Source: Methanobacteriota archaeon
GTDB lineage: Archaea > Thermoplasmatota > Thermoplasmata > RBG-16-68-12
Length of the DNA: 25,729 bases
Assembly (NCBI GenBank): GCA_005878515.1
Contig: VBLZ01000070.1
Coordinates: forward strand, 1 to 25,729
Reading direction: 5' to 3'
Below, one piece after another: positions 14,952-23,506 of the stretch. Both the position numbers and the translations under genes were made by a program. Position 1 is the stretch's first letter. The number at the start of each line of letters is the position of its first letter. A model generated the notes under the pieces. That model had not been told where the DNA came from and ran no database searches. It saw only the letters and a program-made list of their open reading frames with translations.

Positions 14952-15959
14952 ATGCCCCGCGACCGTCCGCGAGACGAGGATGACGAGGAAGAGGACGAGC
15001 ATTTCTGGAAGGGTCTTGCGCGGGACCTCCTGGTCGCCGGAATCATCGTGGTCGTGTTCCTCGCGGCGGTCTACCTCTACACCGGCGTGTGGCCGCCCCT
15101 CGTGGTCGTCGAGAGCTCGTCGATGCAGCACTCGGACCGGGAGTCGTTCCTCGGCGTCATCGACACGGGGGACATGGTGTTCCAACAAGCCGCGCCGACC
15201 CGTGCGGACGTCGTCACGTACCTCGAGGGCCGGGCGACCGGCTACGCGACGTACGGGGATTACGGCGACGTGATCATCTTCCATCCGAACGGGAACCTCG
15301 GCGCGATCCCGGTGATCCATCGCGCCATCCTCTGGGCCCGCCCCAACGGAACGGGCTATGCGGATGTCGTAGACCTCCTTCTTCTCCCGCAGTCGGACTG
15401 GGCGGCCAACAACGGGAGCGGGCTAGCGACGCACTCTCCATACCACATTCAAACCGCTTGGATCCGGAGCATGGGATTCAACCACGACCTCAACATCACA
15501 TTCACATTCGGCTCAGTCAACGGCTTCACGCGCGGGCCGGGGTACATCACAATGGGGGACAACAACGCCTACATCTGCCGGCCGGGCGTGCCTTGTTCGG
15601 GTGGCTACGACACCACCTGGTTCGCGCTTCAATCGCACATCATTGGTCGGGCACGCGGCGAACTCCCCTGGTTCGGCCTGCTCAAGCTCACCCTGCAGCC
15701 CGCGACTGGGTGCTGTTCGGACGGCTGGGGCGACACGCGAGCGCCGAAGAACAGCTGGGACAGCCTGCTCGTGAGCCTGCTCTTCCTTCTCGCGCTGCCG
15801 TTCATCCTCGAATTCGCCATGCGCGGATGGACGAAGTACGTCTCCCCTCGGCTCCCGGAGATTCGCTGGCCATGGAAACGGCGGACGAAGCCCGCGGCGA
15901 CGGAAGGAGACCCCCCGAACGGCGAAGCGGACCCATCGGACGAAGAGCCCGAGGAATAA
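14952..15959 (+). CDS. Signal peptidase I (archaeal/ER type, S26B) with large insert
   Basis: This membrane endopeptidase removes N-terminal signal peptides from exported proteins. The product has 335 residues. A very acidic cytoplasmic tail (RDEDDEEEDEH) precedes the first membrane helix at about 25-44. The catalytic Ser is Ser57 in VVVESSSM, the His is His123 in IPVIHR (where the archaeal/ER enzymes have His rather than Lys), and an Asp lies near 203 in TMGDNNAY. A second membrane helix lies at about 271-290, followed by a basic and acidic C-terminal tail. About 75 residues separate the His and Asp motifs, with extra Cys residues (CRPGVPC, CC), so the protein is much longer than typical archaeal forms. 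It converges with orc1/cdc6, 12 nt apart. Confidence 0.85.
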   Translation: MPRDRPRDEDDEEEDEHFWKGLARDLLVAGIIVVVFLAAVYLYTGVWPPLVVVESSSMQHSDRESFLGVIDTGDMVFQQAAPTRADVVTYLEGRATGYATYGDYGDVIIFHPNGNLGAIPVIHRAILWARPNGTGYADVVDLLLLPQSDWAANNGSGLATHSPYHIQTAWIRSMGFNHDLNITFTFGSVNGFTRGPGYITMGDNNAYICRPGVPCSGGYDTTWFALQSHIIGRARGELPWFGLLKLTLQPATGCCSDGWGDTRAPKNSWDSLLVSLLFLLALPFILEFAMRGWTKYVSPRLPEIRWPWKRRTKPAATEGDPPNGEADPSDEEPEE

Positions 15960-15971
15960 CCTAACTGCGAG

Positions 15972-17204
15972 CTAGAGAAGCGTGGTTTGAACCTTGAGGC
16001 GGTAGCCCCGGGCCTCCGCGAGGATCTCGTCTTTCTCCAAGACTTTTTTCACGTCGAGGGCCGGCACGGAAGCCTGGATCTCTTTCGTCCGCCCGCCGCG
16101 GCCGAACGATCGGACCCGGGCGTGGACGAGGCCGAGCATGTCCAGCTCCGAGATGAGGTCCGTGACCCGGCGTTGCGTCAGAGGGGTCACGCCGGTCTTC
16201 CGCGACAGGTCTCGGTATGTCGTGTAGACCTCGCCCGTCGTGAGCTTCGTGTTCCCGATCTCCTCATTGAGGAGGATGCCCAGGAGGATGAGCTTCGACT
16301 GCGTCGGGAGGCTCTTCACGGCCTCGATGACCGTGTCGAGCTCGATCTTGTTCTTCGCCCGCTGCACATGCTCCTCGGTGATGTGCTCCTCCCCTTGGCG
16401 TTCGGCGAGCTCCGCACTCACCCGCAGGAGGTCGAGGGCACGCCGCGCGTCGCCGTGCTCCTGCGCCGCGAGGGCCGCGATGAGCTGGAGCACGCCATCC
16501 GCCGCGGTGCCGTTCTCGAAGGCGAGCCGCGAGCGCTCGGCGAGGATGTCGTAGAGCTCGTCCGCGTTGTATGGCGGGAAGACCATCTTCTCGTCGGCCA
16601 GCCTCGAGCGCACACGCGGATCGAGGTATTCCGTGAAGGTCAGCTCGTTCGAGATGCCGATCAACGAGACGCGCGCCTTCGACAGGTCGTCGTTGATCTT
16701 CAGGAGCTGGTACAGGATGTCGTCGCCGTTCTTCTGCACGAGCTTGTCGATCTCGTCCAGGGCCACGATCACGACACGCTTCTCCTCGTCGAGCTTCTCC
16801 AAGAGCAGGCTGTACACGCGATCCGTCGACAGGCCCGTGAACGGGATACGCTGATGGAAGTTCTCGATGAACTTGTTCCCGATCGACTGGAGCACGCCGT
16901 ACGGGGTGTCGACGATCTCGCAATTCAGATAGAGGTACTGGACCATCCGCGCGCCGTCGGCCTTGCGGAACTCGTTCTCGATGTACTTGACAACGGCCGT
17001 CTTCCCGGTCCCCGTCTTCCCGAAGATGAGGACGTTGCTCGGACGTTCGCCCTTCAGCGCCGTCACCAGGATCTGCGCGAGCTGTCCGATGTGGTTCTCC
17101 CGGTGCGGAAGTCGGTCCGGCAGGTACGACGGACGCAGGATTTCCCGGTCCATCTTGAAGATCGTCCGAGTGCCAAGGTACGGTTGGAAGATGCTTTCTT
17201 CCAT
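15972..17204 (-). CDS. orc1/cdc6: Orc1/Cdc6 replication initiator
   Basis: This origin-recognition AAA+ ATPase binds ORB sequences and loads the MCM helicase. The product has 410 residues. The N-terminal arm (REILRPSYLPDRLPHRENHI) is typical of the family. Walker A GKTGTGKT lies at 62-69 and Walker B VVIVALDEID at 144-153. Sensor 1 (LIGISNEL) is at 181-188, sensor 2 lies in the region around LDLLRVSAELAE, and the C-terminal winged helix lies at about 300-400 (LSRKTGVTPLTQRRVTDLIS). ATG 17204 is chosen because GGGGAG lies 10 nt upstream; GTG 17213 is the in-frame alternative. It is the only initiator gene in the window and sits beside a relatively AT-rich gap at 17205-17517. Confidence 0.95.
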   Translation of the reverse strand: MEESIFQPYLGTRTIFKMDREILRPSYLPDRLPHRENHIGQLAQILVTALKGERPSNVLIFGKTGTGKTAVVKYIENEFRKADGARMVQYLYLNCEIVDTPYGVLQSIGNKFIENFHQRIPFTGLSTDRVYSLLLEKLDEEKRVVIVALDEIDKLVQKNGDDILYQLLKINDDLSKARVSLIGISNELTFTEYLDPRVRSRLADEKMVFPPYNADELYDILAERSRLAFENGTAADGVLQLIAALAAQEHGDARRALDLLRVSAELAERQGEEHITEEHVQRAKNKIELDTVIEAVKSLPTQSKLILLGILLNEEIGNTKLTTGEVYTTYRDLSRKTGVTPLTQRRVTDLISELDMLGLVHARVRSFGRGGRTKEIQASVPALDVKKVLEKDEILAEARGYRLKVQTTLL

Positions 17205-17517
17205 GATCCCCACGCTCCCCCTGAAAGCGAGAAGGTTCGCCTCGCGTGTCTCTTTTCCAGAGAAAATCGCGCGCGAGAGGGCCGGTATCAGGGGGACCCC
17301 ACAAAAAGGTTTGCGAGTTTTCCCTGCGACAATCGATGCATGCCGATGGCCTGATTTTTATTCTCATCCGTTTATGATAGGACCCTTCGAGACCGGGTTG
17401 AAACTTCACGCTCCGAGCAACACATGATTTGTGAGTCGAGTCAACGGAACTTCAACGTGCAATGCAACGCTGCGGATGAGCATTACCCTTATCCGAGGTC
17501 AACCGAGTCCGGGGACC
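17205..17517. other. Intergenic region upstream of orc1/cdc6, candidate origin
   Basis: This 313-nt gap is the longest non-coding stretch here and is richer in A/T tracts than its surroundings (CAAAAAGG, GAGTTTTCC, GATTTTTATTC, GTTTATGATA). It holds the dyad TTTTC-CAGA-GAAAA at 17253-17266, which resembles the core of archaeal origin recognition boxes, and a second TTTTCC at 17318. Its setting, next to the initiator gene and close to DP1, fits a replication origin. The orc1/cdc6 promoter must also lie here, but I cannot pick a convincing TATA box. Confidence 0.4.
17253..17266. repeat. ORB-like dyad upstream of orc1/cdc6
   Basis: TTTTC and GAAAA flank CAGA. The stretch TTTCCAGAGAAAA differs at two positions from the Pyrococcus-type ORB core TTTCCAGTGGAAA as I recall it. 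A GAGAGGG run follows on the same strand about 7 nt later, loosely like the ORB G-string. The match is suggestive only. Confidence 0.35.
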
Positions 17518-18066
17518 GTGGAGAAACGACTCACGTTCGCGTACGGGCGAACGCTCGTCACGAGCCGCATCTTCGTCCTCGCGAGCCTCGCGGTCCTGGC
17601 CGCCATCTTGATCACCCTCACATCGAGTCCAATCTCGGCCGTCCTCGGCCTGGCGGCCCTCCTAGCGGCATACCTCGTCCTGTTCACGCTCTCCCCGCTG
17701 CTAACGCAGCATTGGATCACCCGGTCCCGCGTCATCTTGCGTCAAGGCTGGTACTTCCGTGCCGTGCTCCCCTTCTCCGGGATCGAGGCCCTGCAGGCCG
17801 CGGATGACGCGGGCGCCTTCCGAACTCCTCTAGGGATCAGCCGTCCGTTCGGTCAGCCCGTGCTGTTCGTGACTGGAGGCCGCACGAACTTGGTGCGCGT
17901 CCGACTGCAGCGACCGCGGCGGTTCTGGCAGGCGTTCGGACTGTCCGCGTCCGAAATCGTTTTCGATGTCACGGACCGGGAAGAGTTCCTCGCGGCGTTC
18001 GAGGAACGACGACGGCTACTCCCGCCAGTCCAATCCGATCGTGCGCGCGCCGACCTTGGGGACTAG
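17518..18066 (+). CDS. Membrane protein with two helices and a PH-like tail
   Basis: The 182-residue protein begins with EKRLTFAYGRTLVTSRIFVL. It has two adjacent membrane helices at about residues 16-55 (FVLASLAVLAAILITL; AVLGLAALLAAYLVLFTL). A cytoplasmic beta-rich part follows (HWITRSRVILRQGWYFRAVL, then FSGIEALQAADD, then VLFVTGGRTNLVRVRL), similar in shape to bacterial PH-like (YdbS/DUF304-type) membrane proteins. GTG 17518 is preferred over ATG 17476 because CTTATCC lies 27 nt upstream. The last 51 nt overlap the tail of the convergent nadE gene. The function is unknown. Confidence 0.6.
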   Translation: MEKRLTFAYGRTLVTSRIFVLASLAVLAAILITLTSSPISAVLGLAALLAAYLVLFTLSPLLTQHWITRSRVILRQGWYFRAVLPFSGIEALQAADDAGAFRTPLGISRPFGQPVLFVTGGRTNLVRVRLQRPRRFWQAFGLSASEIVFDVTDREEFLAAFEERRRLLPPVQSDRARADLGD

Positions 18067-18825
18067 CGGCATCTTTCGCTTGTGCACGCTCGACCCGACG
18101 AGCTTCTGGACGTACGCGACGTGGTCGAGCGGCACCCCCGCCTTTTGGGCGATCGCCTCCGGTTCCAGCTGCAACTCAATCCCGAGGAGGATCCGATCCA
18201 GCTCGTCGTATGAGATCCCGAGCTCCTCTTCGTCCGTTTGCCCCGGCCACAGACCGGCGGTCGGTACCTTCTCGACAATCTCCGGCGGCAGGGCGAGATA
18301 GCGGGCCATCTCACGCACCTGCGTCTTGTACAAGTCCCCGATCGGGAGAAAGTCCGAGGCGCCATCCCCGAAGAGCGTGAAGTAACCCGTGAGCAATTCG
18401 CTCTTGTTCCCGGTGCCCATGACGATGCGGCCCTCCGTGTTCGCGATGAAGTACAGGATAATCATCCGGGCGCGTGCCCGAAGGTTCCCGCGGGCGACCT
18501 GGTCCGCTTGGAACCCGAGCAACCGGTTTTCCAAGGAGTTCACGATCGGCGCAATCCCGATAATCCGGAGGTCGATGCCGAGCGCCTTCGCGAACTTCTT
18601 CGCATCCTTCAGGTCCTTCCCGCCCTTCCCGTCGGGCATCGCGACCGCGAGGACCCGTTGCGGACCGAGTGCGTCCGCGCACAACTTGGCGACGAGGGCC
18701 GAATCGACGCCGCCGCTGAGCCCGAGCACGACCCCCTTCCGACCGCTCTCCCGGAACGAATGGACGAGGAAGGCCTGGATGATGAAGACCTGTTCCTCCT
18801 TGAACCGCGGGACCAGCTCGGCCAC
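18016..18825 (-). CDS. nadE: NAD+ synthetase, ammonia-dependent
   Basis: This enzyme catalyses the last step of NAD+ synthesis, amidating nicotinic acid adenine dinucleotide with ammonia and ATP. The 269-residue length suits the stand-alone, ammonia-using form with no glutaminase domain. The PP-loop SGGVDS lies at 37-42. Further family motifs are ARARMIILYFIANTEGRIVM, GTGNKSELLTGYFTLFGDGA, PIGDLYKTQV and the late AGLWPGQTDEEELG. GTG 18825 is the start because TTTATG lies 27 nt upstream, overlapping the promoter region of the divergent methyltransferase gene. The tail overlaps the membrane-protein gene at 17518 by 51 nt. Confidence 0.95.
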   Translation of the reverse strand: MAELVPRFKEEQVFIIQAFLVHSFRESGRKGVVLGLSGGVDSALVAKLCADALGPQRVLAVAMPDGKGGKDLKDAKKFAKALGIDLRIIGIAPIVNSLENRLLGFQADQVARGNLRARARMIILYFIANTEGRIVMGTGNKSELLTGYFTLFGDGASDFLPIGDLYKTQVREMARYLALPPEIVEKVPTAGLWPGQTDEEELGISYDELDRILLGIELQLEPEAIAQKAGVPLDHVAYVQKLVGSSVHKRKMPLVPKVGARTIGLDWRE

Positions 18826-18849
18826 GGAGACGCAACCTTCGGCTCCGGC

Positions 18850-18855
18850 ATAAAC
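18850..18855 (-). promoter_or_regulatory. TATA-like box for nadE
   Basis: TTTATG on the minus strand is centred 27 nt before GTG 18825. Confidence 0.6.
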
Positions 18856-18872
18856 CCTTGCGGCGCGAAGCC

Positions 18873-18877
18873 TTTAT
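18873..18877 (+). promoter_or_regulatory. TATA-like box for the methyltransferase gene
   Basis: TTTAT is centred about 29 nt before GTG 18905. It lies only 8 nt before ATG 18881, which makes that upstream ATG unlikely as the start. Confidence 0.55.
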
Positions 18878-18904
18878 CGCATGCGGCCTGATGGCGCCGC
18901 CTCG

Positions 18905-19765
18905 GTGAACGCGAACGAGGCAACCCTCGTCTGGGTCGACGAGTACAGCCGGATGGCGGAGGCGTACGACAAGAACGTGACGCCGCGGTTCGAGCCGATC
19001 GCTCAGGAAGTCGTCCGGCTCGCGGACCCGAAACCCGGCGAACTGTTCCTCGACGTCGGCACGGGTACCGGGCTCCTGGCGTGCCTCATCGCACCTCGGG
19101 TCCTGCCGCAAGGGGTCGTCGCGATCGACCTGGCAGACGGTGCGATTTCCGTCGGCTCGTACCGGGCCGGGAATGCGGGGATCCGGAACATCCGGTTCGA
19201 AATGCTCGACTCGCGGAACATCGTCTACCATGGCAAGCTCTACGACGGGGCAGTCAGCAACCTCGGGATTCCGGCGCTCGGATACGACCGCGTGTTCCAA
19301 GAGGTCCACCGGGTCCTGAAACCCTCTGGACGGTTCGTCTTCAGCGAGTGGCCGACGGATCCGAACCCGTCCTTCGCCGCGTTGCGGGAACTGCTCGAGA
19401 AGCACGGGACGCGATCGCCTTCGAAGGATCTCGCCCAGGTGCGGGAGGCGGTGCGGCTCGTCCGGACGGATCCGGAGGCGAAGGCTCTCGGAGACCCGCG
19501 TTCGGTCCTCAAGGCGCTCGGCGTCGCAGGTTTCGAGAAGCGGGACGCGACGACGAAGACGTTCCCGGTCCGGTTCACGAGCGTGGCGGAACTCGTCGTG
19601 TTCGCGGGTTCGTACGGATGGTATGAGCGAGAGCTCCGCGAGATGACCACGGAAAGCCGCAAGACATTCGACGAGGAACTCGCAATTCGCCTGAAGCCGC
19701 TCACGACCTCGTCCGGCATCGAGGACACCTGGACGCTGAACTTGTTCGTCGCGCGCTCCGAGTGA
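18905..19765 (+). CDS. Class I SAM-dependent methyltransferase (UbiE-like)
   Basis: The 286-residue soluble enzyme has a Rossmann-type methyltransferase core. A helix with YSRMAEAYDKNVTPRFEPIA precedes motif I LFLDVGTGTG (47-56). VVAIDLADG follows as the acidic ribose-binding strand, then FEMLDSRNI, then YDGAVSNLGIPALG and the HRVLKPSGRFVFSEW strand. A C-terminal extension of about 110 residues (KALGVAGFEKRDATTKTFPV, then FAGSYGWYERELREM) probably shapes the substrate pocket. The N-terminus resembles UbiE/COQ5-like enzymes that methylate quinones or small molecules; the actual substrate is unknown. GTG 18905 is inferred from the TATA spacing; ATG 18881 would add 8 residues. Confidence 0.85.
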   Translation: MNANEATLVWVDEYSRMAEAYDKNVTPRFEPIAQEVVRLADPKPGELFLDVGTGTGLLACLIAPRVLPQGVVAIDLADGAISVGSYRAGNAGIRNIRFEMLDSRNIVYHGKLYDGAVSNLGIPALGYDRVFQEVHRVLKPSGRFVFSEWPTDPNPSFAALRELLEKHGTRSPSKDLAQVREAVRLVRTDPEAKALGDPRSVLKALGVAGFEKRDATTKTFPVRFTSVAELVVFAGSYGWYERELREMTTESRKTFDEELAIRLKPLTTSSGIEDTWTLNLFVARSE

Positions 19766-19783
19766 GACACTCGTAACGAAACC

Positions 19784-19792
19784 CTAAATATA
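19784..19792 (+). promoter_or_regulatory. TATA box for the ABC exporter operon
   Basis: CTAAATATA is centred about 30 nt before ATG 19818 and should drive both ABC genes. Confidence 0.65.
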
Positions 19793-19817
19793 CCGCGGCT
19801 CATCGAAAACGACGCGC

Positions 19818-20513
19818 ATGGATGTCGAGCCGATTATCCGGGGAGTGGACGCCCACAAAGTGTACAACTCCGGGGCCGTCAAGGTCCACGCCCTGCGCGG
19901 GGTGAACCTCGCGATCCCTCGCGGCGAAATGGTCGCGATCATGGGACCGTCAGGCTGCGGCAAGACGACGCTCCTGAACTGCTTCTCAGGCCTCGACGAT
20001 CTGACGTCGGGCGATGTCCTCATCGAAGGCGTCTCGCTCGCCTCGATGGACGACAACGCGAAGAGCCGATATCGTTCGCGGCGGATGGGTTTCGTTTTCC
20101 AGACATACAACCTGCTGCCGGTGTTAACGGCAGTGGAGAACGTCGAACTGCCCCTCCTCGTCGCGAGGGTGCCCGCCAAGGAGGCCCGTCGGAGGGCGCT
20201 CGCGCTCATGACCGCGGTCGAGCTCGATGGATGGGCGGACCACAAGCCGGCGCAGTTGAGCGCCGGACAGCAACAGCGTGTCGCGATTGCCCGCGCCCTC
20301 GTGAACGACCCGGCAATTGTCTGGGCCGACGAGCCGACGGGGAACTTGGACTCGGAGACCTCGGTGCAGATCATGGACCTCCTCGTCCGCCTGAACCGCG
20401 AGCAGCGGCAGACGCTCGTCCTCGTGACCCACGACGCGGCCGTCAGCTCGCGGGCCCACCGGATCCTGCGCATGCGGAACGGCGAGATCGTCGAGGAGAC
20501 GCGGGGCGGCTAG
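19818..20513 (+). CDS. ABC transporter ATP-binding protein, MacB/LolD type
   Basis: The 231-residue ATPase powers the FtsX-type permease encoded next. Walker A is GPSGCGKT (43-50) and the Q-loop Gln is at 95 (FVFQTYNLLPVLTAVENVEL, the typical MacB/LolD wording). The signature is LSAGQQQRVAIARAL (147 on, with LSAGQ for LSGGQ). Walker B is IVWADEPTGNLDS (Glu172) and the H-loop His is at 206. Everything needed for ATP hydrolysis is present. The permease ATG follows the TAG by one base, so the pair forms a tight operon. Confidence 0.95.
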   Translation: MDVEPIIRGVDAHKVYNSGAVKVHALRGVNLAIPRGEMVAIMGPSGCGKTTLLNCFSGLDDLTSGDVLIEGVSLASMDDNAKSRYRSRRMGFVFQTYNLLPVLTAVENVELPLLVARVPAKEARRRALALMTAVELDGWADHKPAQLSAGQQQRVAIARALVNDPAIVWADEPTGNLDSETSVQIMDLLVRLNREQRQTLVLVTHDAAVSSRAHRILRMRNGEIVEETRGG

Positions 20514-20514
20514 G

Positions 20515-23451
20515 ATGGCCCTCCCCGAGGCGTCTGCGTGGGCGATCCTGATCGGGGTCGTCCTCGTCGCCGCCGTCGTCGGCTTCCGACCGTTGCTCGC
20601 GCGCCTCGCGGCCCGGAACATCGGACGTCGGAAGTCGCGCGTCCTGATCGTCGTCGCGGGCTTGCTCGTCGGCACCGCGATCATCTCCTCGAGCCTCGTC
20701 GTCGGAGACACGCTGAGCTACATCTTCCTCGAGGACGTCTACGCGCGCCTCGATGCGATCGACGAACTCGTCTCGAACACGTTCAACGGCCAGCTCATCT
20801 CCTTTTCGGAGACGAACTTCACCCAGATCCGCGCGGACCTGGGGACCGCGGGCAGCCCGATCGACGGGATCGCGCCCGCCCTCCTGAAGATCATGCCAGT
20901 CCGCAACGTCGCGGGGAACAAAGGGAACCAGCAGATCTCCGTGATGGGACTCAACGCGACCCTGGAGAGCGGCTTCGGGTCGCTGACGACCGTGGACGGG
21001 CGGACGGTCGACACGAACGACCTCGCGCCGACGGAGGTGTATGCGAACGAACGGGCCGTGGCGGACCTGAATGCGACCGCGGGCCAGGACCTCACGTTGT
21101 TCTACGGCACCACGAACCAGACGATCGTCCACGCGACCCTCGCCGGGGTCGTCCGGGACGCGGGCAAGGCCGGGTACGAGGGCCGCGCGATCCTGTTCAT
21201 GGACCTGAGTCGGGCGCAGGCCGCCTTCAACGAGAGCGGCGCGATCAACCTGATTCGCGTGTCGAACGTCGGCGGCGTCGCCGACGGCGTCGCGTATTCC
21301 GATCGCGTGACGCACGATCTTCGGCTCAGCATCACGACGCGCAACCTCGCGTTGCTCGTCCAGACGGTCAAGGCGGACGACATCGCATCGGCGCTGCAAG
21401 TCGGCCGCGACGCGACGGACCTGTTCCTCGTCATGGGGGCGTTCGGCATCCTCGCGGGCGTCCTGCTCATCGTGAACATCTTCGTCATGCTCGCCGAGGA
21501 GCGGAAGCCGGAGCTCGGCGTGGCCCGCGCGGTCGGCTTCCTGCGGTCCGATCTCTTGACGACGTTCGCCCTCGAGGGGACGTTCTACGCGGTCGTCGCG
21601 GCGGCGCTCGGCGCGCTCGCGGGGCTCGGCCTCGGATACATCATGGTGTACTTCTTCGACAAGCTCGTGCCGCACGGGGACGTCGTCGTGACGTTCCACT
21701 TCGACGTGTCCTCAATCATCACGGCCTTCGTTGCGGGGACCGCCCTGACCTGGATCACGATCCTCCTCGCGTCGTGGCGGGTGAGCCGCCTCAACATCGT
21801 GCGGGCGATCCGGGACCTCCCCGAACCCGGGACTCCGGAGCGGTCGCGGGACATCCTCGTCGCAGGACTCCTCGTGGCCGCGGGAGGGCTCGCGCTCACC
21901 GCGTGGGGCTTCGCGACGGACACGGGAATGGGGAAGATCCCGGGGCCGCCGGTCTTGTCGCTGGGCCTCGGCATTGCCGGGGCATCCCGCGGCTGGGCCC
22001 GGTCGGCGATGACCGTGGCCGCGGCGTTCAACCTCGCCTGGATCTTGCTGCCCTTCACGTTACTCAACCAGGCCACGGACAACGTATCGATCGCCTTCGT
22101 CCTCGTTGGCGTGATCCTCGTCGGCTCCGGCATCCTCATCGCCGTGTTCAACGTGAGCGAGGCCTTGCGAGCCGTGCTCCGGAGGGCGAACCGCGGCGCC
22201 GGCCGGCCCGTCCTCAAGACCGCGATCTCGTATCCGATGGACAAGCGCTTCCGCACAGGGATGACCGTCGCGATGTTCGCGCTCATCCTGTTCATGGTCA
22301 CATTGATCTCGATGCTCCAAGGCCTCCAGGCGGCGAGCCTCGATTCGTTCGTCCGGCAGCAGTCCGGCGGGTACGACGTGATCGCGTACACGACGGCGTA
22401 CGGCGAGATCCCGAACTTCCGGCAGCGGCTCCAGGAGAACTTCAGCGAGTCGCTCTTCGCCGGCGGCTGGAATGGGACCTCGAGCGCGAGCGTGATGCCG
22501 GCGAAAATCCAGGCCGTCGGAGGCAATCGCACGTACGACTACACGCTCTGGGGCGTCGACAACTTCCTGATCCAGTCGAACCAGTACGACTTCACGAGCT
22601 TCCTGCCTTCCTACATCAACGCATCGAGCGGCGCGCGGGAGGCCCTCGTGACGCGCGAGCAGGTCTGGCTCTCCCTCCGGTACAACCACACGCTGGCGAT
22701 CGTGGACCGCACGGCCGCGGGCCCGAACCAGTTCGTGCCGGACGAGAGCCGCCTTCGCGTGGCGCCGGGAGACGGCATCCGCGCCTTCGACGCGGCCGGC
22801 CGCACCGTGAACCTGACAATCGTCGGAGTCCTGGAGCAGGCCCTGCAATTCACGTCCGGGGTTTTCGTCGACCAGAGCGTCGTGCGCGGCGTCTTCCCCG
22901 TGGAGGAGCGGTACACCGCATACTTCTTCCAGATGGCGCCCGGGGTCGACGTCGACGCGTTTCGGACGGATCTCGAGCGCACCTTCTTCGTGTACGGCCT
23001 TCGGACGATCGACATCCGCGAGCAGATCGGGCAGGCCTTTGGCGCGTCGCAGGAGGTCCTCACGCTCATGCAGGCGTACCTGGGGATCGGGCTCCTCGTC
23101 GGGATCGCGGGCTTGGCGGTGATCACGCTCCGAGCCGTGGTCGAGCGGCGCACGCAGATCGGGGCACTGCGGGCGATCGGCTTCACGCGGGGAATGGTCC
23201 TGGCGACGTTCCTCGTCGAGATCGCTTTGATCGCGGTCCTGGGAATCGGAATCGGGGTCGCGCTGGGGATTGTCCTCGCGTACAAGATCTACATCGTGTA
23301 TTTCGCGGACATCGTCGTCTTCAGTGTGCCGTGGCCGAACCTCGCATTAATCGTCGGGGTGGCGTCCATCGCGGCAGTTGCGAGCGCGGCCCAACCCGCG
23401 ATCCGCGCATCCCGAATCCCACCGGCGGAAGCGCTGCGGTACATCGAGTGA
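20515..23451 (+). CDS. FtsX/MacB-type ABC permease, duplicated
   Basis: The 978-residue membrane protein contains two FtsX permease units. A first helix near the N-terminus and another in VLIVVAGLLVGTAIISSSLV precede a large extracytoplasmic domain (about 60-300). FtsX core 1 follows at about 303-425 (FGILAGVLLIVNIFVMLAEE, then ELGVARAVGFLRSDL). A middle block of four or five helices comes next (about 445-620), then a second extracytoplasmic domain (about 620-840) and FtsX core 2 at the C-terminus (IGLLVGIAGLAVITLRAVVE, then IGALRAIGFTRGM). This is the layout of archaeal and bacterial exporters of lipids, lipoproteins or peptides that act mechanically rather than as channels. The substrate is unknown. 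Confidence 0.9.
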   Translation: MALPEASAWAILIGVVLVAAVVGFRPLLARLAARNIGRRKSRVLIVVAGLLVGTAIISSSLVVGDTLSYIFLEDVYARLDAIDELVSNTFNGQLISFSETNFTQIRADLGTAGSPIDGIAPALLKIMPVRNVAGNKGNQQISVMGLNATLESGFGSLTTVDGRTVDTNDLAPTEVYANERAVADLNATAGQDLTLFYGTTNQTIVHATLAGVVRDAGKAGYEGRAILFMDLSRAQAAFNESGAINLIRVSNVGGVADGVAYSDRVTHDLRLSITTRNLALLVQTVKADDIASALQVGRDATDLFLVMGAFGILAGVLLIVNIFVMLAEERKPELGVARAVGFLRSDLLTTFALEGTFYAVVAAALGALAGLGLGYIMVYFFDKLVPHGDVVVTFHFDVSSIITAFVAGTALTWITILLASWRVSRLNIVRAIRDLPEPGTPERSRDILVAGLLVAAGGLALTAWGFATDTGMGKIPGPPVLSLGLGIAGASRGWARSAMTVAAAFNLAWILLPFTLLNQATDNVSIAFVLVGVILVGSGILIAVFNVSEALRAVLRRANRGAGRPVLKTAISYPMDKRFRTGMTVAMFALILFMVTLISMLQGLQAASLDSFVRQQSGGYDVIAYTTAYGEIPNFRQRLQENFSESLFAGGWNGTSSASVMPAKIQAVGGNRTYDYTLWGVDNFLIQSNQYDFTSFLPSYINASSGAREALVTREQVWLSLRYNHTLAIVDRTAAGPNQFVPDESRLRVAPGDGIRAFDAAGRTVNLTIVGVLEQALQFTSGVFVDQSVVRGVFPVEERYTAYFFQMAPGVDVDAFRTDLERTFFVYGLRTIDIREQIGQAFGASQEVLTLMQAYLGIGLLVGIAGLAVITLRAVVERRTQIGALRAIGFTRGMVLATFLVEIALIAVLGIGIGVALGIVLAYKIYIVYFADIVVFSVPWPNLALIVGVASIAAVASAAQPAIRASRIPPAEALRYIE

Positions 23452-23484
23452 GCCCTTCGGGAGGCCTCCGAGTTCCCGCGACAC

Positions 23485-23506
23485 CATACCTCTAAGTGGA
23501 GGTATG
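23485..23506. repeat. Palindrome copy at the 3' end of the 82-residue gene
   Basis: The arms CATACCTCTA and TGGAGGTATG surround AG; one pair is a G-T mismatch. It contains the last codons and the TAG stop (23492-23494) of the 82-residue gene and lies 33 nt past the permease stop. Together with the copy at 23746-23765 it brackets that gene. Confidence 0.75.

Noticed and set aside
15987..17354. A 455-codon frame opposite orc1/cdc6
   Set aside because: It is the complement of the strongly conserved initiator gene and shows no recognisable motif.
20538..23495. A 985-codon frame overlapping the ABC permease on the same strand
   Set aside because: Its translation is almost wholly Arg, Gly, Pro, Asp and His with no hydrophobic pattern. 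The permease frame has clear FtsX domains and membrane helices.
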